The position numbers and the translations under genes were made by a program. Below the pieces are notes generated by a model, which was not told where the DNA came from, ran no database searches, and saw only the letters and a program-made list of their open reading frames with translations. Below are positions 8,299 through 17,550 of a stretch of 64,000 bases of DNA, one piece after another (within the stretch, counting starts at the first letter, position 1; each line of letters begins with the position of its first letter). Source of the DNA: JANQPX01 sp050633905 (GTDB lineage: Bacteria; Pseudomonadota; Alphaproteobacteria; Geminicoccales; Geminicoccaceae); the NCBI GenBank assembly GCA_050633905.1, contig JBOEHJ010000013.1, positions 181,010 to 245,009 of the forward strand. The letters run 5' to 3'.

Positions 8299-9969
8299 AT
8301 GCCTAAGACGATGAAGGCATCCGATCTGTTCGTGCGTTGCCTCGAAGCCGAAGGCGTGGAGCGGATCTTCGGCGTGCCGGGTGAAGAGAACGCCGATCTC
8401 ATGATCTCGCTGGAAGAAAGCCCGATCGAATTCATTCTTTGCCGCCATGAGCAGGCCGCCGCTTTCATGGCCGATGCCTATGGCAGGCTCACCGGCAAGG
8501 CCGGCGTTTGCCTCGCGACCCTTGGACCGGGCGCCACCAATCTGGTGACCGGTGTTGCTGATGCCAATATGGATCGTGCACCCGTGGTCGCGATCATCGG
8601 CCAAGGCTCCACGGCCAGGCTGCACAAGGAAAGCCACCAGAACATGGATGCAATCGCCATGTTCGAGCCAATCAGCAAATGGAGCCGGTCGATCGGCAAG
8701 GCGGAGACGATTCCCGAAATCATCAGAAAGGCGTTCAAGCTGGCGCAAGAGGAGAAGCCGGGTGCGACCGTGATCGAACTGCCCGAAGATGTCGCAAAGG
8801 ACGGCGTGGATCTGGCACCGATGCCGGTCGTCGCCACCCGTAGACCAGCCGCCGATCACAAAGCGATCGCCCGCGCGGTCGAACTGATCGGCCAGTCCAA
8901 AAATGCGCTGATCCTCGCCGGCAATGGCGCCATCAGAAAGCGTGCTGCCAAGCAGCTTCGCCGGCTTGCGAAAAAGACCGGCATCGGCGTGGTCAACAGC
9001 TTCATGGGCAAAGGCGCTGTTCCGCTGGATGATCCTCACTGCCTGTACACCATCGGCATGCAGGGTAAGGATCACATTATCGGCGCTTTCCATCGCGCAG
9101 ATACCATCATCACGATCGGCTACGATCTGGTGGAGTACGCCCCTTCCTTCTGGAATCAAGGTGTCGATAAACAGATCATTCATATCGACTTCGAGCCCGC
9201 CGAGATCGATAGGGACTACCCGGTCGCTGTCGACATTTCGGCTGACATCGCCGATGCGCTCTGGCATCTGAACGAGGGGCTGAATGAGCGCTTCGAGGCT
9301 CGGCTACCGCTTTTCGACATCGGCGGGCAAGCAGCCCTTCGCGAAACCATCAACAGTGATCTCTGGTCGGAGGAGCATGACGTCAGCTTTCCAATGAAGC
9401 CTCAACGTATCCTCACCGATCTTCGAAAAACTCTCTCGCCTGGCGATGTTCTTCTCTCTGATGTCGGCGCTCACAAAATGTGGATCGCGCGCTACTATCA
9501 ATGCTATGAGGCGAATTGCTGCCTGATCTCCAACGGTTTCTGCTCCATGGGATTTGCACTCCCGGGTGCCATGGGAGCTGCATTCGCGCGTCCAGACAAA
9601 CAGGTGGTCGCGATCTGCGGCGACGGTGGCTTCCTGATGAATGTACAGGATCTGGAAACCCTTGCCCGCCACAACACAGACATGGTGTGCATCATCTGGG
9701 TCGATGGCACCTATGGTCTTATCGAATGGAAACAATCGAACCAGTTCGACGGCCGTCATTCCGATCTCGCCTTCAACAATCCGGATTTCGAAATGTTGGC
9801 TAGGGCGTTCGGCCTTTGGGGCAAGGAGGTCAAGGCAGCCGAGGACTTTGCGCCTGCTCTGGAAGAGGCGCTTGCTCATAAAGGCCCGGCCCTCCTCGCG
9901 GTGCCGGTGGATTACCAGGAGAACCGCAAGCTGACCAAGCGTTTGGGCGATCTCGAATTTACACTGTGA
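8299..9969 (+). CDS. Acetolactate-synthase-like thiamine diphosphate enzyme
   Basis: 556 residues with the three-domain layout of acetolactate synthase large subunits. The catalytic glutamate is in CRHEQAAAFMADAYGRLTG, an FAD-domain-like middle follows, and the diphosphate/Mg site begins GDGGFLMNVQDLETL. AAGGAG lies eight bases before the ATG. No small regulatory subunit follows, so a catabolic or single-subunit role is more likely than valine/isoleucine synthesis. It could decarboxylate a 2-oxo acid to an aldehyde for the upstream aldehyde dehydrogenase; that is inference from gene order. Confidence 0.85.
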   Translation: MPKTMKASDLFVRCLEAEGVERIFGVPGEENADLMISLEESPIEFILCRHEQAAAFMADAYGRLTGKAGVCLATLGPGATNLVTGVADANMDRAPVVAIIGQGSTARLHKESHQNMDAIAMFEPISKWSRSIGKAETIPEIIRKAFKLAQEEKPGATVIELPEDVAKDGVDLAPMPVVATRRPAADHKAIARAVELIGQSKNALILAGNGAIRKRAAKQLRRLAKKTGIGVVNSFMGKGAVPLDDPHCLYTIGMQGKDHIIGAFHRADTIITIGYDLVEYAPSFWNQGVDKQIIHIDFEPAEIDRDYPVAVDISADIADALWHLNEGLNERFEARLPLFDIGGQAALRETINSDLWSEEHDVSFPMKPQRILTDLRKTLSPGDVLLSDVGAHKMWIARYYQCYEANCCLISNGFCSMGFALPGAMGAAFARPDKQVVAICGDGGFLMNVQDLETLARHNTDMVCIIWVDGTYGLIEWKQSNQFDGRHSDLAFNNPDFEMLARAFGLWGKEVKAAEDFAPALEEALAHKGPALLAVPVDYQENRKLTKRLGDLEFTL

Positions 9970-10196
9970 GTTACGCGCCAGCCGCATAGCGGGTTTGAGA
10001 CCTATCGGTGTCATCCCGGCAGCCATCATCGGAAGACCTCAGGCTATCCCCGAGCACTAGTGACGCTTGAGCCTGACGTCTTCCAGATGGTGATGAAGAA
10101 GGGCAGGGGAAGGCGTAACGCGAATAGGGCATGTCCTTGTTAGAAGACGGTTCCAGGTGACGCTGTGGTCGAAACGTCGATGTCCTACATAATCTC

Positions 10197-10664
10197 CTAC
10201 TGGGTTGCGCTATCGACGATCTTGGTCCAGATGGCATCGAGTTCGCTTGCCATGCTGTTGAGGTCTGCTGAGCCATAGGGAGCAAAGACAGCTGATGGAA
10301 GCTGGTAGGAGAGAGAAGCACTGCCATCGGCGTTTTCGGTAAGATAGAAACGTATCGGCGCTTCGATGCCGGCGGGAACGCTCGCTTCCAGCATGCGCAC
10401 GGCGAAATCATTCCGATAGACGCCGACCACCATATTGCCGGGAATGGTCACGTCGCGCTTGGCGGCACCACAACTGGCGCAGGCACGCGAGACAACGAAC
10501 ATCTTATTGGCCGTGACCGCGGCCTCGAGAGCGTCTTGCAATTCCTTGAAGGATTTCGTTGTCGCGACCGTTTCAAGACCGCCCTCGGCCAACGCCGTTT
10601 CGACCACCAGCGACAGCATCATCGCCGATGCCAGCATGAGAGACCCAGCTTTTCGTGCCCACAT
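10197..10664 (-). CDS. Exported DUF302 family protein
   Basis: 155 residues from ATG at 10664, which has GGAGGAG just upstream. A signal peptide occupies about residues 1-27 (hydrophobic run ending near TALA). The mature part follows the DUF302 pattern: TTKSFKELQDALEAAV, then the turn ending IPGNMVVGVYRND, and a C-terminal helix with LDAIW. DUF302 proteins are small periplasmic proteins of unknown biochemical role. Two cysteines in CASCG are notable and could bind metal or form a disulfide. It stands alone. Confidence 0.8.
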   Translation of the reverse strand: MWARKAGSLMLASAMMLSLVVETALAEGGLETVATTKSFKELQDALEAAVTANKMFVVSRACASCGAAKRDVTIPGNMVVGVYRNDFAVRMLEASVPAGIEAPIRFYLTENADGSASLSYQLPSAVFAPYGSADLNSMASELDAIWTKIVDSATQ

Positions 10665-10788
10665 CTTGTTCTCCTCCGATACGGCCGTCCAGTTGTGGGA
10701 CAACGCTAGGCGAGGGGTGTTACAGGCTCAATCGAACGGCCGGTCACATTGATGTGAACACCGATCTCACCACGAACTGGTCTCAGCT

Positions 10789-12978
10789 CTAAGATGTCGG
10801 TTCCGGTCGCGTTGTGAGATGCGCGGCGGCGGCACTTGTCACACCGCTTGGAGGTAACTTGCTCCGGACTTCCTCTTCCTCCTCATCATCGTCGACCACG
10901 ACCCTAACTTCAGGTGTCGCGAATTCGATGCCGGCTTCTGCGAAAGCTTCTTGCACAGCGCGATAGGCATGACGTCGGATGATGAACTGGCGTCCCGGTT
11001 TCGACATGAACTTGGCACGGATAATCAGGCCGTAATCATCGACTTCGAGAACGCCTTGGGACTTGAAAGGTTGGATGAAATCATCCTCGATATCGGGAAG
11101 CTCAAGAAGATCCTGACCAATCTTCTTGAACATCTTTCGGATTTTCTCGATATCAGCGCCGAACGGAACTCGAAAGCGCAGCTTCATGATCGCCCAGTCG
11201 CGTGAATGATTGGTAAGATGGTTGATTTCGCCGAAGGGCACGGTATGCAGCGCACCGCGGTGATGGCGAAGACGTACGGAGCGAACCGACATTTGTTCGA
11301 CCGATCCTTTGACGTTGCCAACATCGATATATTCGCCGAGCCGAAAGGCATCATCCAGGAGGAAGAAAGCGCCGGAGACGATGTCGCGCACGAGGGTCTG
11401 CGAGCCGAAGCCGATCGCGATGCCGACGACACCGGCGCCAGCGAGGAGTGGACCGATATCGACACCAAGTGCTGATAGCACGATCATAAGCGCGATCGAT
11501 CCGAGGATGATGCGCGCCGTGCCCTTCAACAGAGGAAGAAGCGTGCGAATACGAGAAAGGCCGGCGCCGCCGATCTCCATCTCGCCAAGGTCCATCCCAG
11601 ATTGCGCCATCGCTGCATCCTCGCGCGCAATCGCGCGATCGATCCAGATGCGGATCACCTGCCAGACCAGATAGGCAACAAACATGGTGGCGGTAATCTG
11701 CAGGGCTGCATTGGCGATGATCCCCATGAAGCCGTCATCCGCCATCGCGGTCATGTCGACTCGCCAGGCGAAGGCCAGGAGGATGACCGCGAGAAAGGGG
11801 ATGGCGAGGCGAAGGGTGCGCATGATAGCGGCGCCGATTTCGTTGGTATCCGGTTCAGCCGCTTCGTCGACCAGGATGGCGTCGACGGCCGGCAGCAGAG
11901 CGGCGAGTGCTATGGTCAAAAGCCCGGCGCCATAGCCGACATGTCCGCCAACGAGCTGTTTCACCAGGAGATAACACCAGATGGCGACGACCAGCGCGCC
12001 GAGCAACCAAGGCCAGAGTTGTGCGAAGGTGAGCCTTAGAAGCGGCGCTTTCTCGATCTGGTGACCCATGACCATGCAGGTCACCGCCCGCCGGTTGGCG
12101 AGAAAGGTCACCGCCAGGACAGCGGTGGTCGCCGTGCCGACCAGGATGAGCAGCAGGCCATGGGCGTTACCGTGAATGCCCAAAAGACCGAACAGCGCAC
12201 AGGTGTAAAATCCGAAAGCGCCAAGTCCGACAGCGATCAAGAGGGTCCGATGTAGGCGCGTTGCGGATCGATCGTCGAGCACGGGCAGACGAAGGTCGGG
12301 TTCGTGCGGCGCATGCCAAAAATTGGACAAGATCATGGCAATCCGAAAGATAACCAGTGCCGATAGATAGAAGATGAAGGTGATGCGATCGGTGGGGTCG
12401 ACGTCGAACAGCGCCCAGTAAATTCCGACCGCAGCCAACACAAAGACCAAGAGCTTCAGGATCGCCAGGAGGGCGGTCAGACCGAGCCCGCCCGCTCGGC
12501 CAGCGAGGCTTGGCGATACAAATTCGCGAACGCGCAGGCGTGCTGGGCGAAGCCATTTGGCGAAGCCGTATTCGATCATGAACGCGCCACCGAAACTCAA
12601 CAAAATCGCGGCGAGAAACGCGCCGAAGGTTCGATTGTTACGTGGGGCTTTCAGTTTTTCCAGTGCCTGGCGCGAAATGTCGGGCAGGTCACCAAACGCT
12701 CCGAACTTTGCACCTAAGCGGCCTCGCAGCCAGCTGATCTGCTGTTGGATCTGGATGCTGGTAACGGCGGGATTGCCGGGATCATCAGAGCTTCCGGCGT
12801 CGGCCTTTTCCTCAAGCTCATGGAGGAGAAGCGCTCTGACCTCAGCGTCCGACAACCGTGCGACCGTGTCGGACGGGCCTTCGGTCGCCGATTGGGCTCT
12901 AGCGATCGGGGATGAGAGCCCCGCAATCAGTAACAGAAAGACCATCGCTAAAAAGAGCTTAAGCGATTGAATTCTCAT
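10789..12978 (-). CDS. Large MscS-family mechanosensitive channel
   Basis: About 729 residues. A signal peptide (hydrophobic run ending SPIARAQ) is followed by a periplasmic region of about 100 residues and then many transmembrane helices. The MscS pore helix and beta domain are near residue 530 (GAGVVGIAIGFGSQTLVRD, then FRLGEYIDVGNVKGSVEQMSVR). The C-terminus ends in an acidic run of aspartate and glutamate. It would open under membrane tension to release solutes. ATG at 12978 fits the signal peptide; ATG at 13005 is an alternative. Confidence 0.88.
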   Translation of the reverse strand: MRIQSLKLFLAMVFLLLIAGLSSPIARAQSATEGPSDTVARLSDAEVRALLLHELEEKADAGSSDDPGNPAVTSIQIQQQISWLRGRLGAKFGAFGDLPDISRQALEKLKAPRNNRTFGAFLAAILLSFGGAFMIEYGFAKWLRPARLRVREFVSPSLAGRAGGLGLTALLAILKLLVFVLAAVGIYWALFDVDPTDRITFIFYLSALVIFRIAMILSNFWHAPHEPDLRLPVLDDRSATRLHRTLLIAVGLGAFGFYTCALFGLLGIHGNAHGLLLILVGTATTAVLAVTFLANRRAVTCMVMGHQIEKAPLLRLTFAQLWPWLLGALVVAIWCYLLVKQLVGGHVGYGAGLLTIALAALLPAVDAILVDEAAEPDTNEIGAAIMRTLRLAIPFLAVILLAFAWRVDMTAMADDGFMGIIANAALQITATMFVAYLVWQVIRIWIDRAIAREDAAMAQSGMDLGEMEIGGAGLSRIRTLLPLLKGTARIILGSIALMIVLSALGVDIGPLLAGAGVVGIAIGFGSQTLVRDIVSGAFFLLDDAFRLGEYIDVGNVKGSVEQMSVRSVRLRHHRGALHTVPFGEINHLTNHSRDWAIMKLRFRVPFGADIEKIRKMFKKIGQDLLELPDIEDDFIQPFKSQGVLEVDDYGLIIRAKFMSKPGRQFIIRRHAYRAVQEAFAEAGIEFATPEVRVVVDDDEEEEEVRSKLPPSGVTSAAAAHLTTRPEPTS

Positions 12979-13078
12979 GAAAGCGTCCCGTGCATAGTGA
13001 CGCATCCTTGCTGGTCTTATCGATGGCTCAATGCAAGCGCTTTTTTGCCTTTGCAGCCCGTTTCGGCCTGGATTCAGA

Positions 13079-13252
13079 TCAACGAATTTTATGATCACCG
13101 ATAGGGCAGGTATTGACGCCCATCATCTTATAGAGGTGGCAGTGGGTGACCCAGGCGGTCACAAGGAGATAGATACCGACGAGGCCAAAGATTTTCATGG
13201 CCCGGCAAAGAACAAAAAACAGCATGAGCAAAGCACCGCCGATGGCACTTCA
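13079..13252 (-). pseudogene. C-terminal remnant of a DUF2892/YgaP-like membrane protein
   Basis: The minus strand encodes a frame with two hydrophobic stretches ending CHLYKMMGVNTCPIGD before TGA at 13079. This closely resembles the terminal helix and CPLY-x-LLGINTCP tail of small DUF2892 membrane proteins. An in-frame stop lies just upstream, so the first part of the gene is missing or frameshifted. An internal ATG at about 13198 could give a 39-residue peptide, but a functional product is doubtful. Confidence 0.5.
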
Positions 13253-13255
13253 TGA

Positions 13256-13633
13256 GAAGCCGATCTTTTATTCCAACATTCTCAATCATCGCGGGGCATT
13301 TCTTGGTTTCATTCTGATACTCATGATCAACGATAGACGGCCGGTCTTTGCCAAGGCAACGCAAGCCACAGCAAACGGAGGCGATTTGGTTTGTTATGAT
13401 CAGCTGGCTGAAGCAGTTGATCAGTTCACGATCCATCAGATCTCGATCGAGGACGCGCATCGCTACGATGATCTGACACTGCTCAAGAAGTTCCAAACTT
13501 CGAGGGTCTTTTTTTTCGCGGATGGGCGCTGTAGGTGCTCTAACCATCGACGAGATCTGCGCCGCGCACCTAAGAGCGCCGGATAACTACCTGATGATGC
13601 AAAGCAGCGACAGCGAGAACGTTTGGGGGATAG
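13256..13633. other. Gene-poor stretch between two remnants
   Basis: Open frames exist on both strands (for example minus 13128-13547), but none shows domain-like composition that I can recognise. The stretch lies between a membrane-protein remnant and a hydrolase remnant and is probably decayed coding sequence. Confidence 0.35.
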
Positions 13634-13989
13634 AGGGGAACCACCTCCCACGATGCACCCTATCCGGTTGGCTGCGGCTGCCATGGCGGCCTAAGTCCGT
13701 TCGAGCTGCAGAATGGGTTGACCATGGATGGAACACGCTTCAAGGCCGGCGAAGCCCTCTCGACCCCTGCCGGCAATATCGACATCCTTCCAACCATCCT
13801 CCATCTGCTCTGCATGGATCAACCGACGAACATTGACGGCCGCCCCCTCCTCGAAGGTCTTTGTGACAAACCCTATGCCAACCCGCCATACCTGCCAGCC
13901 CTCTCATCAAGGCACCGAACGGCCAGACGCATCTTTCCGTGACCGACCTTGGCCAACAGCGCTATCTCAACAAGGCCCAGGCCCCATGA
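13634..13989 (+). pseudogene. C-terminal remnant of an alkaline phosphatase/phosphodiesterase-family protein
   Basis: The plus strand reads SHDAPYP, then CHGGLSPFELQNGL, TMDGTRFKAG and NIDILPTILHLL. This is the metal-site and C-terminal pattern of alkaline-phosphatase-superfamily hydrolases (an HGG/HGGLSP metal motif followed by DILPTILHLLG). After about 13900 the frame shifts and a last piece (HLSVTDLGQQRYLNKAQAP) ends at TGA 13987-13989. The N-terminal two-thirds, with the nucleophile, is absent. It is a broken gene beside a phosphonate operon that contains an intact member of the same superfamily (phnA). Confidence 0.5.
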
Positions 13990-14115
13990 TCCGGCCTGTA
14001 CAAGACATTGGATATTGACGGCCCACGACGGTCGACATGACTTGATCCTGGTACTTCAACCCTTCGGGGGGCGCTCCATTGTGATCAAAGCTGATATCGC
14101 AAGGTCCGGTATGAA

Positions 14116-14973
14116 CTATTGCTGGAGCAAAGGTTCCAGCGTTGTTAGAAGCCGACTGTTACGACGCTCGGTAAGGCAAATGTGGTATTCGCTTGCAGTG
14201 ATGTCGACTTCCTTGATCATCGCTTTGGCAAGACGCGGATCGTTGCCAAACTCTGGCTCCTGGATGACACCGAGGCCGATGCCGGTTGCAACCGCCTCAC
14301 GCACGGCCTCGCGGCTGCCGATTTCCAGGACGATCTCCGGCGTGATCTTGGCTGCATCGAGAACATCTTCGAAACGGCGCCTGGTTGCTGAGCCTTTTTC
14401 GCGCAGGACCATGGGCATGCCCTCCAACTCAGCGATGCCCACACTCGGCCGTCCCGCCCAAGGGTGACTGGCCGGGATCATTAAGATGACGGCATGCTGG
14501 TTAGAGGAGAGGATGGCGAACCGCTCGTCGGTCTCAAATTCGCTCAGCACACCGATTTCTGCCTGATAGTCGAGCAGGGCCTGGCGGACGAAACTGGAAT
14601 TGCCAGTGGAGACATGGACGCTGATGCTGGGAAGCTTGGCGCGGATGGCCTGGATGAGCGGCATGATATGAAAGGGACCATCTGCGGCGATTGCAAGACG
14701 GCCACGCTTCAATCCACCTTCCGCTTCGAGAAACGCATCTGCCTGATACTCCAGCGCGACCATCCGTTGGGTAAGCTGATAGAGTTCTTGGCCGACTTCC
14801 GTCAGCACAGCCTGCCTCGGACGCCGATGGAAGAGTTCAACTTGATAGCGCTCTTCCAGCGCCTTCACCTGAACGGTAACAGCCGGCTGCGTAATACCAA
14901 GGCGCGCGGCGGCGGCGGTAAAACCGCCCTGTTCGGCAACGGCATGGAAGGCCTTTAGCTGCGCGCGGTTCAT
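14116..14973 (-). CDS. LysR-type regulator of the phosphonate operon
   Basis: 285 residues. The N-terminal winged helix-turn-helix is at about residues 3-60 (FHAVAEQGGFTAAAARLGITQPAVT), followed by a LysR substrate-binding domain. It is transcribed away from phnW with a 116-base gap, the classical arrangement for a LysR protein controlling the divergent operon. It belongs with the LysR regulators found beside phnW genes; the effector would be a phosphonate or a pathway intermediate, which is inference. ATG at 14973 fits the domain start. Confidence 0.88.
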   Translation of the reverse strand: MNRAQLKAFHAVAEQGGFTAAAARLGITQPAVTVQVKALEERYQVELFHRRPRQAVLTEVGQELYQLTQRMVALEYQADAFLEAEGGLKRGRLAIAADGPFHIMPLIQAIRAKLPSISVHVSTGNSSFVRQALLDYQAEIGVLSEFETDERFAILSSNQHAVILMIPASHPWAGRPSVGIAELEGMPMVLREKGSATRRRFEDVLDAAKITPEIVLEIGSREAVREAVATGIGLGVIQEPEFGNDPRLAKAMIKEVDITASEYHICLTERRNSRLLTTLEPLLQQ

Positions 14974-15089
14974 AACGCCCCAACATATTAGTTAAATTAA
15001 TGGATCATGCTAATGCTATTAATTTCAAAAACAATACGGGATCAGCTAATTTCATTTGTCAGGATATGATGCTTGGGAGAGACCTCACC
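14974..15089. promoter_or_regulatory. Divergent LysR/phnW control region
   Basis: An unusually AT-rich gap in a GC-rich neighbourhood. It contains the LysR-type pattern T-N11-A at 14988-15000 inside ATTA/TAAT arms (14987-15001), and further ATTA/TAAT half sites near 15010-15030. GGGAGA at 15075-15080 is the likely ribosome site for the GTG at 15090. It probably holds both promoters and the operator. Confidence 0.55.
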
Positions 15090-16277
15090 GTGAACGAAGC
15101 CATCACCGAAGCGGGCGCGACCGGCACGGAACCTGCTGCAAGTACTGGTAATAATCAGTTTTTGTTGACACCCGGTCCGCTCACCACCTCCCTTGGCGTC
15201 AAGCGCGCGATGCTGAGAGATTGGGGCAGCCGGGATCCGGCGTTTATTGCGCTGAATGCCGATATTCAGAACCGGCTCGTGACGATCGCCGGAGGTGGGG
15301 ATGATTTTGTCTGTGTGCCGGTCCAGGGATCGGGAACATTTGCGATCGAGGCAACCCTTGGCACGCTCGTGCCGAGAGATGGCAAGCTTCTCGTCCTGGT
15401 CAACGGCGCCTATGGCGAACGCATGATGAAAATCATGCAATATCTGGGTCGCCCGGCAGCAGCCCTGACTTACAGCGAAGACGAACGACCCGATCTTGGC
15501 GAGATCCGGTCAACGCTGGCCGGCGATCCGGCCATCACGCATGTTGCTGCGGTGCATTGCGAGACAACCAGTGGGATATTGAATCCGCTTAGCGACATAG
15601 CCGCTCTCGTCGCCGAGCACGGCCGCACCTTAATCGTCGATGCGATGAGCAGCTTCGGCGCCTTGCCCTTGGATGTAAAGGCTCTCCCCTGCGCCGCCGT
15701 AGTCGCCTCCTCCAATAAATGCCTCGAAGGCGTGCCCGGCATGGGGTATGCGATCATTCGCAAATCGGTGCTCGCCACATGCCAGAGAAATGCGCACTCG
15801 CTGGCGCTCGATCTCTATAACCAGCATCAGGCGATGGAGGGCAATGGTCAATGGCGCTTCACCCCGCCGACCCATGTCATGGCAGCCTTTCACCAAGCTC
15901 TGGTAGAACATGAGCATGAAGGCTCCGTGGCAGGCCGGCATGTCCGCTATGTCGAGAACTGCAGCATCTTGATGAACAGGATGAAGGCGCTCGGCTTCAA
16001 GCCGTTGCTCGCCGATTCCGACCAGGCACCCATTATCGTAACGTTCCACATGCCTAGGGATCCGCGGTTCGACTTCAACAGCTTTTACGATCTCCTGGCT
16101 GCGCGTGGTTATGTCATTTATCCAGGCAAGCTGACCAAGACGCCGTCCTTTAGGATTGGTTGCATCGGTCAGATCATGCAGGAGGATATGGAGAACGCGG
16201 TTGCAGCAGTCGGCGAAGTGCTTCAGGAGATGCAGGTCAAGGATTGCAGCCCTAAGGTCATTGGAGACCATGAATGA
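15090..16277 (+). CDS. phnW: 2-aminoethylphosphonate:pyruvate transaminase
   Basis: About 395 residues of a class V PLP aminotransferase. The start LLTPGPLTTSLGVKRAMLRDWGSRD is the hallmark of PhnW, and the PLP lysine lies in ASSNKCLEGVPG. It would transfer the amino group of 2-aminoethylphosphonate to pyruvate, giving phosphonoacetaldehyde and alanine. I chose the GTG at 15090, which has GGGAGA nine bases upstream; the frame stays open to 15000, but that part lies in the operator region. The stop overlaps phnA (ATGA). With phnA and phnY it completes the hydrolase-type route to acetate and phosphate. Confidence 0.93.
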   Translation: MNEAITEAGATGTEPAASTGNNQFLLTPGPLTTSLGVKRAMLRDWGSRDPAFIALNADIQNRLVTIAGGGDDFVCVPVQGSGTFAIEATLGTLVPRDGKLLVLVNGAYGERMMKIMQYLGRPAAALTYSEDERPDLGEIRSTLAGDPAITHVAAVHCETTSGILNPLSDIAALVAEHGRTLIVDAMSSFGALPLDVKALPCAAVVASSNKCLEGVPGMGYAIIRKSVLATCQRNAHSLALDLYNQHQAMEGNGQWRFTPPTHVMAAFHQALVEHEHEGSVAGRHVRYVENCSILMNRMKALGFKPLLADSDQAPIIVTFHMPRDPRFDFNSFYDLLAARGYVIYPGKLTKTPSFRIGCIGQIMQEDMENAVAAVGEVLQEMQVKDCSPKVIGDHE

Positions 16278-17548
16278 ACAACGCCGGTAGCGACGGGCGA
16301 ATCGTGTCCGTCAACGGCCGTGACTATGCCTGGCCGAAGGTGACCACAGTGGTTATTTGTATCGACGGCTCGGAGCCCGCTTATATCGAGCGGGCCATCG
16401 CCGATGGCTTGATGCCGAACATGGCTGGCATTCTGGAGCGGGGCGTCTATCTGAAGGCAGCGTCCGCCATGCCAAGCTTCACCAATCCCAATAACCTCTC
16501 GATCGTGACGGGCTGCCCGCCGGCAGTTCACGGTATTGCCGGTAATTACCTACTCGACCCGGAAACCGCCGAGAAAGTGATGATGAACGACCCGAAGTTT
16601 CTACGGGCGCCCACCATCTTTCCCGCATTTCAGAAGGCAGGTGCCAAGATCGCCGTGGTCACCGCGAAAGATAAACTCCGCCGGTTGCTAGGCCACGGTT
16701 TAGTTATCGCTGACGGCCGCGATGGCGGCGCCATATGCTTTTCTTCTGAGAAGGCGGATGAGGCGACACTTACTGAGAACGGGATTGAGAACCTGCTGGA
16801 ACTGGTTGGGCAACCACTGCCGGACGTCTATTCAGCGGAGCTTTCGGGTTTCGTCATGGCAGCGGGTGTCAAGATAGCGAAGCAGCAAAAGCCCGATCTG
16901 ATGTATCTCTCGACCACAGATTACATCCAACACAAGTTCGAACCTGGTTCCGACGGTGCGAATACATTCTATACGATGATGGATGGCTATATCGGCGCGC
17001 TCGATGCGCTTGGCTGCACCTTGGTGATGGTCGCAGACCATGGCATGAACGCCAAGCATAAGGCGGATGGCACCCCGGATGTCATCTACCTCCAGGATGT
17101 GCTGGACGATTGGCTGGGCGAAGGCTTGGCCGAGGTCATCTGCCCGATCACCGATCCTTATGTGGTGCATCACGGAGCGCTCGGGTCGTTCGTCACGGCC
17201 TATCTGCCAAAAGAGGCCGATGCCACTGCAATCGTCGACCGGCTGCGTGCTATAGATGGCATCGACACCGTCCAAGTCCGCGCCGAGGCTGCTGTCTCAA
17301 TGGAGCTGCCACCTGATCGGATTGGGGATATCGTGGTCACGTCGACACGCCATGTGGTTATCGGTGCGGCCGAAGCCGCTCATGATCTTTCCGGTCTCGA
17401 TGCCCCGCTTCGCTCCCATGGCGGCTTCACCGAACAGACCGTTCCCTTCATGGTCAACCGGCCGACCATCGACCTCGATAACAACAGAAAACTTCGGAAC
17501 TTCGATGCGTTTGATGTGGCGCTTAATCATGTACAAGTGAGGGACTGA
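16274..17548 (+). CDS. phnA: Phosphonoacetate hydrolase
   Basis: 424 residues of the alkaline phosphatase superfamily. The di-metal site is visible: CIDGSEP near the start, the nucleophile threonine in SFTNPNNLSIVTG, STTDYIQHKF, DHGMN and the late SHGGFTEQ histidine. It cleaves the C-P bond of phosphonoacetate to acetate and phosphate. It is coupled to phnW by a four-base overlap and separated from phnY by two bases. The gene order phnW-phnA-phnY matches the Sinorhizobium phosphonoacetate pathway. Confidence 0.93.
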   Translation: MNNAGSDGRIVSVNGRDYAWPKVTTVVICIDGSEPAYIERAIADGLMPNMAGILERGVYLKAASAMPSFTNPNNLSIVTGCPPAVHGIAGNYLLDPETAEKVMMNDPKFLRAPTIFPAFQKAGAKIAVVTAKDKLRRLLGHGLVIADGRDGGAICFSSEKADEATLTENGIENLLELVGQPLPDVYSAELSGFVMAAGVKIAKQQKPDLMYLSTTDYIQHKFEPGSDGANTFYTMMDGYIGALDALGCTLVMVADHGMNAKHKADGTPDVIYLQDVLDDWLGEGLAEVICPITDPYVVHHGALGSFVTAYLPKEADATAIVDRLRAIDGIDTVQVRAEAAVSMELPPDRIGDIVVTSTRHVVIGAAEAAHDLSGLDAPLRSHGGFTEQTVPFMVNRPTIDLDNNRKLRNFDAFDVALNHVQVRD

Positions 17549-17550
17549 TC

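Noticed and set aside
8266..9267. Minus-strand frame of 333 codons
   Set aside because: Shadow of the acetolactate-synthase-like gene; composition typical of antisense frames.
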